DNA from: Deltaproteobacteria bacterium HGW-Deltaproteobacteria-14
GTDB lineage: Bacteria; Myxococcota_A; UBA9042; PHBI01
Assembly (NCBI GenBank): GCA_002841945.1
Contig: PHBI01000015.1
Span: 1 to 55,563, forward strand
Length of the DNA: 55,563 nt
Direction of reading: 5' to 3'
Under the pieces are notes generated by a model. That model made no database searches. It was not told the origin of the DNA and worked only from the letters and a program-made list of their open reading frames with translations. Both the position numbers and the translations under genes were made by a program. Positions 43,713 to 51,474 of this stretch are shown here, one piece after another. How positions within the stretch are numbered: position 1 is the first letter of the stretch; every line of letters starts with the position of its first letter.

Positions 43713-44729
43713 TCAGGGGGTGAGCAGCACCTTGCCGAAGTTCTTACGCGCCTGGATGTAGGCGTGGGCCTCGCCGGCGCGATCGAATGAGAACGCCTGA
43801 TCGATGGTCGGCGTGAGGACGCCGTCCGCGGTCAGCGCGACGATCTCGCCCAGCATCCCGCGCAAGAGCGCGTGCTCGTCCCACAGGTGGCCGAGGTTGA
43901 CGCCGAAGACGCCGCGGTTGTCGCCCATCATCTCGAGCGGCCGGAACTTGGGCATCCGGAAGAGGCCCTTGAGCGCGCTGAACAGGCTGCGCTGCTGCCC
44001 GGGGGCGAAGCTCGACGCGCCGAACGCGAAGACCCGCCCGGTCGGCGCGAGCGACCGATAGCTCTTGCCGAGCGACGCCCCGCCGACCGCGTCGAGCGCC
44101 ACGTGCACGCCCGCCCCGCCGGTGATGCGCTTCACCGCGGCCTCGAAGTCCTCGGTGCGGTAGTCGATGCAGTGCGCGACCCCCTGCTCCTTCAGGCGCG
44201 CGTGCTTGGAGGCGCTGGCGGTGCCGATGACCTCGGCGCCGCGGTGGCGCGCGATCTGCACCGCGGCCTGTCCGACGCCGCCCGCGGCCGCGTGAACCAG
44301 CACCCGCTCGCCGGGGTGCACGTTGCCGAGGTACACCAGCATGAGCCACGCCGTCAGGTAGTTGACCGGGATGGCCGCGCCCTGCTCGTAGGTCAGCGCC
44401 GCGGGCAGCGGCACCACGAGGCCGACCTCGGCGCACAGGGTGTCGGAGTACCCGCCGAAGCGCGTCGCCGCGAGCACGCGGTCCCCGACACGGACCCCGC
44501 TGACCCCGCTCCCGACGGCGTCCACGTCGCCGGCGACCTCGTAGCCTACCACGCACGGCAGCTTCGGGGCGTCCGGGTAGAGCCCCATCCGCGCCATGAT
44601 GTCGGCGAAGTTGATGCCCGCGGCGGCCACCCGGATCCGCACCTGCCCCGCGCCGGGCTCGGGCTCGGGCGCCTCTCGCACCTCGAGCACCTCGGGAGCG
44701 CCGATCTTCGGTATCCATATCTGCCGCAT
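43713..44729 (-). CDS. Zinc-independent quinone oxidoreductase-like MDR enzyme
   Basis: Medium-chain dehydrogenase/reductase of 338 residues, NADPH-dependent. N-terminal GroES-like domain (VRIRVAAAGINFADIMARMGLYP, VVGYEVAGDV), then the cofactor domain with AAAGGVGQAAVQIARHRGAEVIG in two parts (the GGVG nucleotide loop). The structural and catalytic zinc cysteines of alcohol dehydrogenases are absent, which points to the quinone oxidoreductase/VAT-1 branch. GAGGGGG precedes ATG 44729. Divergent from the MscS gene. The substrate is unknown; reduction of quinones or enones is the family role. Confidence 0.9.
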   Translation of the reverse strand: MRQIWIPKIGAPEVLEVREAPEPEPGAGQVRIRVAAAGINFADIMARMGLYPDAPKLPCVVGYEVAGDVDAVGSGVSGVRVGDRVLAATRFGGYSDTLCAEVGLVVPLPAALTYEQGAAIPVNYLTAWLMLVYLGNVHPGERVLVHAAAGGVGQAAVQIARHRGAEVIGTASASKHARLKEQGVAHCIDYRTEDFEAAVKRITGGAGVHVALDAVGGASLGKSYRSLAPTGRVFAFGASSFAPGQQRSLFSALKGLFRMPKFRPLEMMGDNRGVFGVNLGHLWDEHALLRGMLGEIVALTADGVLTPTIDQAFSFDRAGEAHAYIQARKNFGKVLLTP

Positions 44730-44875
44730 CGCTGCCCCCTCGGTTGCAAACGCGAATCGCAGTCGGTTGTCGTCTCGACCCCGCGAATCTACGCTGCGCC
44801 GGCGTCTGTGGCGAGTCGCCTCGTGCGAGCGCTGGCGCGACGCGGCGACGTTCATTCCCCTCGGAGCAAGACCCT

Positions 44876-45787
44876 ATGCACTCGGCACTCCACGCCATCC
44901 CCCAGTTCGTCCTCGGACAGACCGCGCCCGCTCAGGCCGCCGCCGCCGATGGCGGTTCGTGGTTCGACGGCCTCCTCAAGACCATCACCGACAAGGGCGT
45001 CGACATCGGCCTGATGGTCCTCGGCGCCATCGCGGTCTGGGTCATCGGCCGCTGGATCATCAAGATCGTCGGCAAGCTGGCCAACCGCGGCATGCTCGCG
45101 CGGAAGTTCGACCCGACGCTCCAGCGCTACCTCGGCACCTCGCTGCGGGTGCTCCTCGACATCCTCCTCATCGTCGCGGTGCTGAGCGTCTTCGGGGTCG
45201 AGACGACCTCGTTCGCGGCGCTCTTCGCGGCCGCCGGCGTCGCCATCGGGCTCGCCTGGTCGGGGCTCCTGTCGAACTTCGCCGCCGGGATCTTCATGAT
45301 ATTTCTGCGGCCCATCAAGGTCGGCGACTTCGTCACCGCGGGCGGCACCACCGGCACCGTGCGCGAGATCGGCATGTTCGTGACCATCATCGACACGATG
45401 GACAACGTGAAGACCATCATCGGCAACAACAAGATCTTCAGCGACAGCATGCAGAACTTCACGGCGAACCCGTACCGCCGCGTCGATCTCGTCGCCCAGC
45501 TCGACCACACCGTCGACACCGCCCAGGCCATGGAGCTCTTGCGGGCTCGCCTCGCGCAGATCCCCAACACGATGCTCGACCCCGCGCCGTCGGTGGAGCT
45601 CCTGACCTTCACGCTGGCCGGCCCGGTCCTGTGCGTGCGGCCGTTCTGCCACAACTCGCACTATTGGGACGTCTACTTCGCCACCAACACCGCCATCCGC
45701 GAGGTCTGCGGCAAGGCGGGCTACCCGGCGCCGGAGCAGCACTTCCGCATTGCGCAGGTGGCCGCGGCCCAGCGCGCGGGCGTCTGA
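44876..45787 (+). CDS. mscS: Small-conductance mechanosensitive channel (MscS family)
   Basis: Releases solutes on hypo-osmotic shock; inner membrane heptamer. The 303-residue protein has three membrane helices (about 40-60, 80-100, 105-135); the pore helix region reads AAAGVAIGLAWSGLLSNFAAG, with alternating small residues as in E. coli MscS, followed by RPIKVGDFVTAGGTTGTV of the beta domain. The C-terminal alpha/beta domain follows to residue 303. GGAGC lies about 9 bases before ATG 44876. The gene ends 20 bases before a strong hairpin. Confidence 0.92.
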   Translation: MHSALHAIPQFVLGQTAPAQAAAADGGSWFDGLLKTITDKGVDIGLMVLGAIAVWVIGRWIIKIVGKLANRGMLARKFDPTLQRYLGTSLRVLLDILLIVAVLSVFGVETTSFAALFAAAGVAIGLAWSGLLSNFAAGIFMIFLRPIKVGDFVTAGGTTGTVREIGMFVTIIDTMDNVKTIIGNNKIFSDSMQNFTANPYRRVDLVAQLDHTVDTAQAMELLRARLAQIPNTMLDPAPSVELLTFTLAGPVLCVRPFCHNSHYWDVYFATNTAIREVCGKAGYPAPEQHFRIAQVAAAQRAGV

Positions 45788-45806
45788 TCGGTCCATCGCG
45801 TCGCGC

Positions 45807-45835
45807 GCGAGGCGGGGGCCGGTCCCCCGCCTCGC
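45807..45835. terminator. Bidirectional hairpin between convergent genes
   Basis: A perfect 12-base stem (GCGAGGCGGGGG/CCCCCGCCTCGC) with a 5-base loop, placed between the mscS stop and the acyltransferase stop. No T-tract on either side, but position and stability suggest termination for both. Confidence 0.65.
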
Positions 45836-45872
45836 GGCGCTCCACCGCGGCGGTCAGTCAGGTCGAGTGGGA

Positions 45873-46487
45873 TCAGCGGTCCCGCCGGTCCCCGATGACC
45901 CGGGCGGGCGAGCCGCCCATGATGGCCCAGTCCGGCACGTCCCGGGTGACGACGGCCCCCATGCCAATCACCGCGTGGTCCCCCACGGTCACCCCGTCGG
46001 TGATGCCGGCGCCCGCTCCGACCCACACGTCGGCCCCGATCCGGATGCCGCGCGAGGTCACCGGCTGATCCATGATCGCGGTCGTCGGGTCCAGGCCGTA
46101 GTCGTACGCGAACAGCGTCGCCCCGTTGGCGATGCGCGTGCCGTCGCCGATGACCAGCCCGGCGCGGCCGCCGTCGAGGGTCGCCCGGGGGTGCAGGCTG
46201 ACTCGCTTGCCGAGGGTGATCGGGCCGTGGAGGAAGACGCCGGCCGCGATGCTGCAGCGGTCGCCGACGCGGATGGGGCGGCCGGGCTCGGCGAACACGG
46301 CGACGTCCGGGGCGATGACGCAGTCGACGCCGAGGGTGACGTCGCCGTACAGCGCCCAACGCGCCTGGACGTCCGCCTGCCAGCGCGCGATCGCAGCTCG
46401 CTCGTCGCGCGACAGCTGCTCCCAGAGCCACGGCATCCAGGTCAGCCGCTCCTGAAGTCGCTCCACGCTCTGTCGCCCGTCGCTCAC
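45873..46487 (-). CDS. Hexapeptide-repeat acyltransferase
   Basis: A 204-residue left-handed beta-helix transferase (maltose/galactoside O-acetyltransferase type). An N-terminal helical segment (RLQERLTWMPWLWEQLSRDE) is followed by hexapeptide turns [LIV]-G-x-x-x-x: IRVGDRCSIAAGVFLHG, ITLGKRVSLHPRATLDGG, LVIGDGTRIANGATLFAY, IRIGADVWVGAGAGITDGV and VTVGDHAVIGMGAVVTRD. The C-terminus GGSPARVIG is typical of the family. Start GTG at 46487 with GGAGGG six bases upstream. Acetyl-CoA dependent; acceptor unknown. Confidence 0.88.
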   Translation of the reverse strand: MSDGRQSVERLQERLTWMPWLWEQLSRDERAAIARWQADVQARWALYGDVTLGVDCVIAPDVAVFAEPGRPIRVGDRCSIAAGVFLHGPITLGKRVSLHPRATLDGGRAGLVIGDGTRIANGATLFAYDYGLDPTTAIMDQPVTSRGIRIGADVWVGAGAGITDGVTVGDHAVIGMGAVVTRDVPDWAIMGGSPARVIGDRRDR

Positions 46488-46614
46488 GTCGCGCCCTCCG
46501 GTCGTCCCGCCGAGGGTAGCGCGAACCGCCCCGCGAGCGCGAGGGCTCAGCCCGCGGCGCGCGCCTTCAGCGTCGCCACGCGCCGGCCGCGAAGGCGAGC
46601 GCGGGCGCCATCTC

Positions 46615-49287
46615 TCAGTGCGCCTCCCCCCAGCTCTGGCCGACGCCGATGTCGACGACCAACGGCACGGCGAGCTCCAGCGCGCGCTCCATCGCGTCGC
46701 GCACGAGGGCCGTGACGACCTCCACCTCGTGGTCCGGCGCCTCGAAGACCAGCTCGTCGTGGATCTGCAGCAGCATCTTCGTGGCGAGCCCCTGCTTCTC
46801 GAGCCGCCGCGCGATGTCCATCATCGCCGCCTTGCACAGGTCGGCCGCCGAGCCCTGGATGGGGGTGTTGGCCGCGATGCGGATCCCGGCCTGGCGGTCC
46901 ATCGGGTTGTTCGAGGACAGCTCCGGGATGTAGCGGCGGCGGCCGTTCATCGTGGTGACGTAGCCGCGCTCGAGGGCCTCGGCCGTGGTGCGGTCCAGCC
47001 ACCCCCGCACGCCAGCGTACACATTGAAGTACTGGTCGATGTATCGCTTCGCGTCGGCGCGCGGGATCTTCAACAGCTGCGCCAGGGCCGTCGCCCCCTG
47101 CCCGTAGATGGTCGCGAAGTTCACCGTCTTGCCGACCCCGCGCTGCTCGGGGCTCACCTCGGCGAGCGGCACGTCGAAGAGCTTGCTCGCCGTGCGCCGG
47201 TGGACGTCGTGCCCCTCGCGGAAGGCCTCGATCAGCTCGGGATCCCCGGACACGTGGGCCAGCAGGCGCAGCTCGATCTGGCTCCAGTCGGCCGAGATGA
47301 TGCGGTGCTCCGCGGGCGCGATGAACGCGTGTCGGATGCGCTTGCCCTCGGCGGTGTGGATGGGCGTGCGCTGGAGATCCGGGTCGGTCGAGATGAGGCG
47401 GCCGGTCGCGCCGGTCGTCTGCTGGAACGTCGCGTGGATGCGCCCGGTCTCGGGGTGAACCGAGCGCGTCAGCACGTCGGTGTATGTATTGATGAGCTTC
47501 GCGAGCTTGCGCCACTCCAGCACGACCGCCGCGATCGCGTGCGACTCCGCCAGCTTCTCGAGCACGTCCGAGTCCGTCGAGTAGCCGGTCTTGGTGCGCT
47601 TCACCACCGGCAGCCCCAGCTCGTCGAACAGCATCTCCCCGAGCTGCTTGGTCGACCCGAGGTTGAACTCGCGCCCCGCCAGCTCCCAGGTCCGCCGCTC
47701 GAGCTCCGCCAACCGCTCGCGGAACTCCACCCCCATCGCCTCGAGATCCGGCACATCCACCAGGATGCCGTCGACCTCCATCCGCCCGAGCACCCACGAC
47801 AGCGGCAGATCGCGCTCGAGCAGCTGCGCCTCCTGCCCCTCCTCGCGGAGCCTCTGTTGCACTGCGGGATAGATGCTCACCACGGCGTCCGCCAGGTGGC
47901 AGGCCCACTCCGTCAGATCGTCGGGATCTGATTCTAGAAAAGCCACTTGCGACTTTCCGCTGCCAATTACCGACTTGGCGGGGCGGATTGTGCGATGCAG
48001 GAATTCCTTGCTCAGCTGGTCGAGTCGGTGGGGGATGATGCGGGTCGGCTCGACGAGGAACGACGCGAGCCGGGTGTCGAAGACGACCCCCTCGAGGGCG
48101 ACCCCCTGGCGGGTGAGCCCGCGCCACAGCTCCTTGGCGTCGTGGCAGACCTTGGGGCGCGCGGGGTCGTTGAGCCAGCGGGCGAGGGTCGCGAAGCCGC
48201 GCCCGCCGATCACCTCGCCGCGCCCCTCGAAGGCGACGTACCAGGCGCGCCCGGGCTCGGTGGCGACGGCGAGGCCCGCGAGCGGGGTGATGGCGGGCGG
48301 CTCCTCGGCGAAGACCGGGACGACGGCGACCGGCGCCGCGCGGTCGTTGAGGCGGGCGAGGAGCGCCGCGAGCGCGTCGTGGGTGCCGACGCGGGCGTAG
48401 TGGGTGTCGCCCTCGCGCTCGCTGAGGGCGTCGCGGTCGGCGTCGCTGATGAGCGAGTAGAACTCGAGCGCGACGTAGAGCGCGTTGAGGACGCTCGCCT
48501 CGGGGGGCACCACGCGGAGCTGGTCGATGGAGCGCTCGAGGGCGACGTGCTGGTCGATGGTGACCAGCTGGCGCGACAGCTCGGCGAGCTCGCGGCCCTT
48601 CTCGAGGGCGTTCTTCTGGCGGCCCTTGAGCTCGTCGAGGTGGGCGTAGACGCTGTCGAGGTCGCCGTAGGCGGCGAGCAGCTCGACGGCGCTCTTGTCG
48701 CCGATGCCCGGGCAGCCGGGGACGTTGTCGGCCTTGTCGCCGACGAGCGCGAGGTAGTCGATCATCTGCTCGGGCCGCACGCCCCACTTCTTGCGCACGA
48801 GCTCGGCGTCGAAGGTGACGTCGCGCATCGTGTCGAGCATCCGCACCTGGTCGTCGATGAGCTGGCCGAAGTCCTTGTCGCTCGAGACGATGATGACGTC
48901 GTGGCCGGCCTCGCGCGCCTGTCGCGCGAGGGTGCCGATGACGTCGTCGGCCTCGACCCCGGGGACGCGCAGGATGGGGAAGCCGTGGGCCTCGCAGACC
49001 TCGAGGATGCCGCCCTGCTGCGCGCGCAGGTCGTCGGGCATCGCGGCGCGGGTGGCCTTGTAGTCGGCGAACTGCGCGTCGCGGAAGGTCGGCCCCGGGG
49101 CGTCGAAGGTGATGGCGCCGAAGGTCGGGGTCTTCCCTGAGAAGAGCTTCCGAAACATCGTCGCGAAGCCGAAGATGGCGTTCGTCGGCTGCCCGCTCGA
49201 CGTCATGAGGCTGCTGGGCAGCGCGAAGAACGCGCGGTACATCAGGTTCGAGCCGTCCACGAGGACGACGCGCTCGGGGTTCGCCAT
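46615..49287 (-). CDS. polA: DNA polymerase I
   Basis: Repair and Okazaki-fragment polymerase of 890 residues. The 5'-3' exonuclease (1-260) has VLVDGSNLMYRAFF and VEADDVIG, VSSDKDFGQL, LVGDKADNVPGCPGIG. The polymerase domain (about 480-890) has motif A with Asp667 (SADWSQIELR), O-helix Arg716, Lys720, Phe724 and Tyr728 (KTVNFATIYGQ), and motif C His843-Asp844-Glu845 (QIHDELVFE). The middle 3'-5' exonuclease-like domain lacks the DxE motif; the second motif reads KVCHDAKELWRGL and the third EWACHLADAVVSI, so the metal-binding Asp residues are lost and no proofreading is expected, as in Taq polymerase. GGAGAG supports ATG 49287. Confidence 0.95.
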   Translation of the reverse strand: MANPERVVLVDGSNLMYRAFFALPSSLMTSSGQPTNAIFGFATMFRKLFSGKTPTFGAITFDAPGPTFRDAQFADYKATRAAMPDDLRAQQGGILEVCEAHGFPILRVPGVEADDVIGTLARQAREAGHDVIIVSSDKDFGQLIDDQVRMLDTMRDVTFDAELVRKKWGVRPEQMIDYLALVGDKADNVPGCPGIGDKSAVELLAAYGDLDSVYAHLDELKGRQKNALEKGRELAELSRQLVTIDQHVALERSIDQLRVVPPEASVLNALYVALEFYSLISDADRDALSEREGDTHYARVGTHDALAALLARLNDRAAPVAVVPVFAEEPPAITPLAGLAVATEPGRAWYVAFEGRGEVIGGRGFATLARWLNDPARPKVCHDAKELWRGLTRQGVALEGVVFDTRLASFLVEPTRIIPHRLDQLSKEFLHRTIRPAKSVIGSGKSQVAFLESDPDDLTEWACHLADAVVSIYPAVQQRLREEGQEAQLLERDLPLSWVLGRMEVDGILVDVPDLEAMGVEFRERLAELERRTWELAGREFNLGSTKQLGEMLFDELGLPVVKRTKTGYSTDSDVLEKLAESHAIAAVVLEWRKLAKLINTYTDVLTRSVHPETGRIHATFQQTTGATGRLISTDPDLQRTPIHTAEGKRIRHAFIAPAEHRIISADWSQIELRLLAHVSGDPELIEAFREGHDVHRRTASKLFDVPLAEVSPEQRGVGKTVNFATIYGQGATALAQLLKIPRADAKRYIDQYFNVYAGVRGWLDRTTAEALERGYVTTMNGRRRYIPELSSNNPMDRQAGIRIAANTPIQGSAADLCKAAMMDIARRLEKQGLATKMLLQIHDELVFEAPDHEVEVVTALVRDAMERALELAVPLVVDIGVGQSWGEAH

Positions 49288-49345
49288 GGGCCGCTCTCCA
49301 TCCGGTCGCCGGGATCCCTAGGCTACCACTCCCAACGCGCTTGGC

Positions 49346-49364
49346 GAGCCCTCCGGGAGGGCTC
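49346..49364. other. Short perfect hairpin
   Basis: GAGCCCTCC-g-GGAGGGCTC, 9-base arms around one base, lies 59 bases upstream of the polA start codon, in the polA/small-protein intergenic region. Could be regulatory for polA or part of a terminator; no T-tract. Confidence 0.4.
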
Positions 49365-49458
49365 GGCGAGCCGGCGTGGGTGCGATCCACACGGGCAGCG
49401 ACCCGACGATCGACGTCCAAAAAGAACCGCGCCGCGCTGGACGGCGTGGGCGTTCGGG

Positions 49459-49476
49459 GTGTCTCCTAGGAGATAC
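49459..49476. promoter_or_regulatory. Palindrome upstream of the Lys-rich small protein gene
   Basis: GTGTCTCCTAGGAGATAC, an 18-base palindrome with a single G/T pair, 47 bases before the start of the 38-residue gene. Half-sites GTGTCTCC resemble GTGTCCCC of the palindrome at 7821-7836, so the same regulator could act at both. Confidence 0.5.
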
Positions 49477-49522
49477 GCTGCCCCGTCGGGGCGCGCAGTC
49501 CACCCGGACCGGGAGGTCGACC

Positions 49523-49639
49523 GTGGGTGACAAGGGCCAGAAGTCCAAAGACAAGAACAAGAAACAAGACGACAAGAGCAAGAACAAGAAGGCCTCGGTG
49601 GCCGCCGCGAAGGTCGCCGCCAAGAAGAAGGCCGGCTGA
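49523..49639 (+). CDS. 38-residue lysine-rich small protein
   Basis: GTG start with GGGAGG six bases upstream. The product is 38 residues with 14 lysines: a charged Lys/Asp/Asn/Gln front half (GDKGQKSKDKNKKQDD) and an Ala/Lys back half (ASVAAAKVAAKKKAG) like histone H1-type or HU-tail sequences. A good ribosome binding site and a palindrome upstream argue that it is real. Nucleic-acid binding is possible; there is no catalytic motif. Confidence 0.6.
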   Translation: MGDKGQKSKDKNKKQDDKSKNKKASVAAAKVAAKKKAG

Positions 49640-49675
49640 CGTCGTCGCCCGTCCGGGACGCGTCAGAGAAAAAGA

Positions 49676-49711
49676 GAGCCGCCTGGCGGTCGTGGACCCG
49701 CCGGGCGGCTC
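49676..49711 (-). terminator. Rho-independent terminator for the OmpA-like lipoprotein gene
   Basis: Arms 49676-49689 and 49698-49711 (GAGCCGCCTGGCGG/CCGCCGGGCGGCTC, one wobble pair) enclose an 8-base loop. On the minus strand the hairpin is followed by TCTCTTTTTCTCT, a clear T-rich tract, so it terminates the minus gene ending at 49774; it may also act for the small plus gene. Confidence 0.8.
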
Positions 49712-49773
49712 GTAAGCGCGCGCTGGGGGAGAGCAGCGCGCGGTCTGGGCGGGTCAGCGCGCGGTGCGGCTCG

Positions 49774-50361
49774 TCAGCGAGCGGCGTGGCGGCTGGTCAG
49801 TGAGCGGCCGGTGTCGTCGACCAGCTCGCCGTCGTCGATCACGAGCTCGACGGACCCGCGCATCAGCTTGAAGTCGGCGCGCCGGTTGGTCGCGAGGGCG
49901 CGCACGCTGGCGCCGTCGGCGAGGGGACGCTGGCGCCCGTAGCTGACGACGTTGAGCTGCCCGGCGTCGACGCCGTGGCCCTGGAGGTAGCGCGCCACGG
50001 CCTGGGCGCGCTGCTGGCCGAGGGTCACGTTGTACGCGTCCTCGCCGCGGCGGTCGGCGTGGCCTTCGACGTAGATCGCCACCTCGGGGTGACTCGCGAG
50101 GCGCTTGGCCGCCTCGCCGAGGGCACGCTGGGCGCTCGGCCCGAGGGTCGCCGAGCGGTACGCGAAGTGGACGCGCTCGAGGTGCAGCAGCGCCTGGCGC
50201 AGGTCCCCGGTGGCGACCTCGGAGTCCATCGCCGTCGGCGGGGAGGTGACCGTCGCCGGGTCGTTTACGGCGACCGGGGTCGGGGCCGGCTTGGCCGACG
50301 CGCAGGCCAGGATCGGGAAGGTCAACAACGACGCGGCGAGGATCAGGGTGAAGTTGCGCAT
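49774..50361 (-). CDS. OmpA/Pal-family lipoprotein
   Basis: A 195-residue lipoprotein: signal peptide with lipobox ILAC (Cys20), a Pro/Ala/Thr linker, then an OmpA-like peptidoglycan-binding domain (RVHFAYRSATLGPSAQRAL, IYVEGHADRRGEDAYNVTLG, RAQAVARYLQGHGVD, VVSYGRQRPLADG, NRRADFKLM). The essential Asp and Arg of the diaminopimelate site are present in the HADRRG and NRRADF segments. A C-terminal tail of about 30 residues after this domain is unusual for Pal. GAGAGGT five bases upstream fixes ATG 50361. No tol genes are nearby, so I do not call it pal. Confidence 0.87.
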   Translation of the reverse strand: MRNFTLILAASLLTFPILACASAKPAPTPVAVNDPATVTSPPTAMDSEVATGDLRQALLHLERVHFAYRSATLGPSAQRALGEAAKRLASHPEVAIYVEGHADRRGEDAYNVTLGQQRAQAVARYLQGHGVDAGQLNVVSYGRQRPLADGASVRALATNRRADFKLMRGSVELVIDDGELVDDTGRSLTSRHAAR

Positions 50362-50532
50362 GACGACCTCTCGAGTGCAGCAGTGCAACACGCGACCAGT
50401 CCCCCGTGGGTGGTCGAGCGGGGCGGGATAGAGGTGACGTTACGCCCGTGCCTACACCGGGAAAACGAGGTAATTTCTGCGCCCAGCGTCGAAAAAACCG
50501 ATCACCACCCAACCCTGCTCCGGGGGCGCCGC

Positions 50533-51474
50533 GTGGAGTGGCTCAACTACCATCACCTCCTCTACTTCTGGCAGGTCGCGCGCCGCGGCAGCATCGCCCG
50601 CGCCAGTGAGGAGCTGCGCCTCGCCCAGCAGACCGTCGGCGCGCAGATCAAGGTGCTCGAGGGCGTCCTCGGCGAGGACCTCTTTCGCCGCGACGGTCGC
50701 CGCCTCGTCCTCACCGAGGTCGGGCAGACCGTGTACCGCTACGCCGACGAGATCTTCTCCCTTGGCCGCGAGCTCCAGGAGACCCTCCACGGGCGCGCCA
50801 CCGGGCAGCCGCTGTCGCTGACGGTCGGCATCACCGATGTCGTGCCCAAGGCGGTGGTGTATCGCCTCCTCGAGCCGGCCCTCGCCGGGCCGACGCCGCT
50901 CCGCCTGACCTGTCGCGAGGACCGCTCGTTCGGGACCTTCCTCGACGAGCTCGCGAGCCACCGCCTCGACCTCGTCATCGCCGACACGCCGGCCACCGGG
51001 CCCAACGCCGTCAAGGTCTTCAGCCACCTCCTCGGGAGCTGCGGCACGACCGTGCTCGCCAGCCCCGGCCGCAGCGCGAGCTTCGGTGAGCGCCCGCTCG
51101 CCGAGGCCCTCGAGGGCGTCCCGCTGCTGTTGAGCGGCCAGAGCTCGGCCGCCCACGCCGCGATGAAGCACTGGATCGAGGTCCGCGAGGCCCGCCCGCG
51201 CATCGCGGCCGAGATCGACGACACCGCGCTGCTGCTGCTGCTCGCCGAGGAAGACGTCGGCGCCTGCGCCATCCCGAGCGTCGTCGAGGCGGAGGTCTGC
51301 CAGCGCTATCGCCTCGTCCCCGTGGCCCGCCTCGACGAGGTGCGCCACAGCTTCTACGCCATCTCCGCCGAGCGCCGCCTCAAGCACCCGGCGGTCGTCA
51401 CCATCTGTGAGGCCGCCCCCCGCGCGATGTTCGACATCCCGCGCGCCGTCTTGCCCCCGGAGGCCCAGCCATGA
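50533..51474 (+). CDS. LysR-family regulator, NhaR-like
   Basis: A 313-residue LysR-type regulator. The winged helix-turn-helix at the start (LNYHHLLYFWQVARRGSIARASEELRLAQQTVGAQIKVLE in two parts) closely resembles NhaR, whose E. coli member senses sodium; the effector-binding domain runs from about 90 to 300. Start GTG 50533 is the first that keeps the NYHHL beginning; the ribosome binding site is weak. Its stop overlaps the polX start as ATGA, so it is the first gene of an operon with polX and the HExxH gene; no nhaA antiporter is in the window. Confidence 0.9.
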   Translation: MEWLNYHHLLYFWQVARRGSIARASEELRLAQQTVGAQIKVLEGVLGEDLFRRDGRRLVLTEVGQTVYRYADEIFSLGRELQETLHGRATGQPLSLTVGITDVVPKAVVYRLLEPALAGPTPLRLTCREDRSFGTFLDELASHRLDLVIADTPATGPNAVKVFSHLLGSCGTTVLASPGRSASFGERPLAEALEGVPLLLSGQSSAAHAAMKHWIEVREARPRIAAEIDDTALLLLLAEEDVGACAIPSVVEAEVCQRYRLVPVARLDEVRHSFYAISAERRLKHPAVVTICEAAPRAMFDIPRAVLPPEAQP

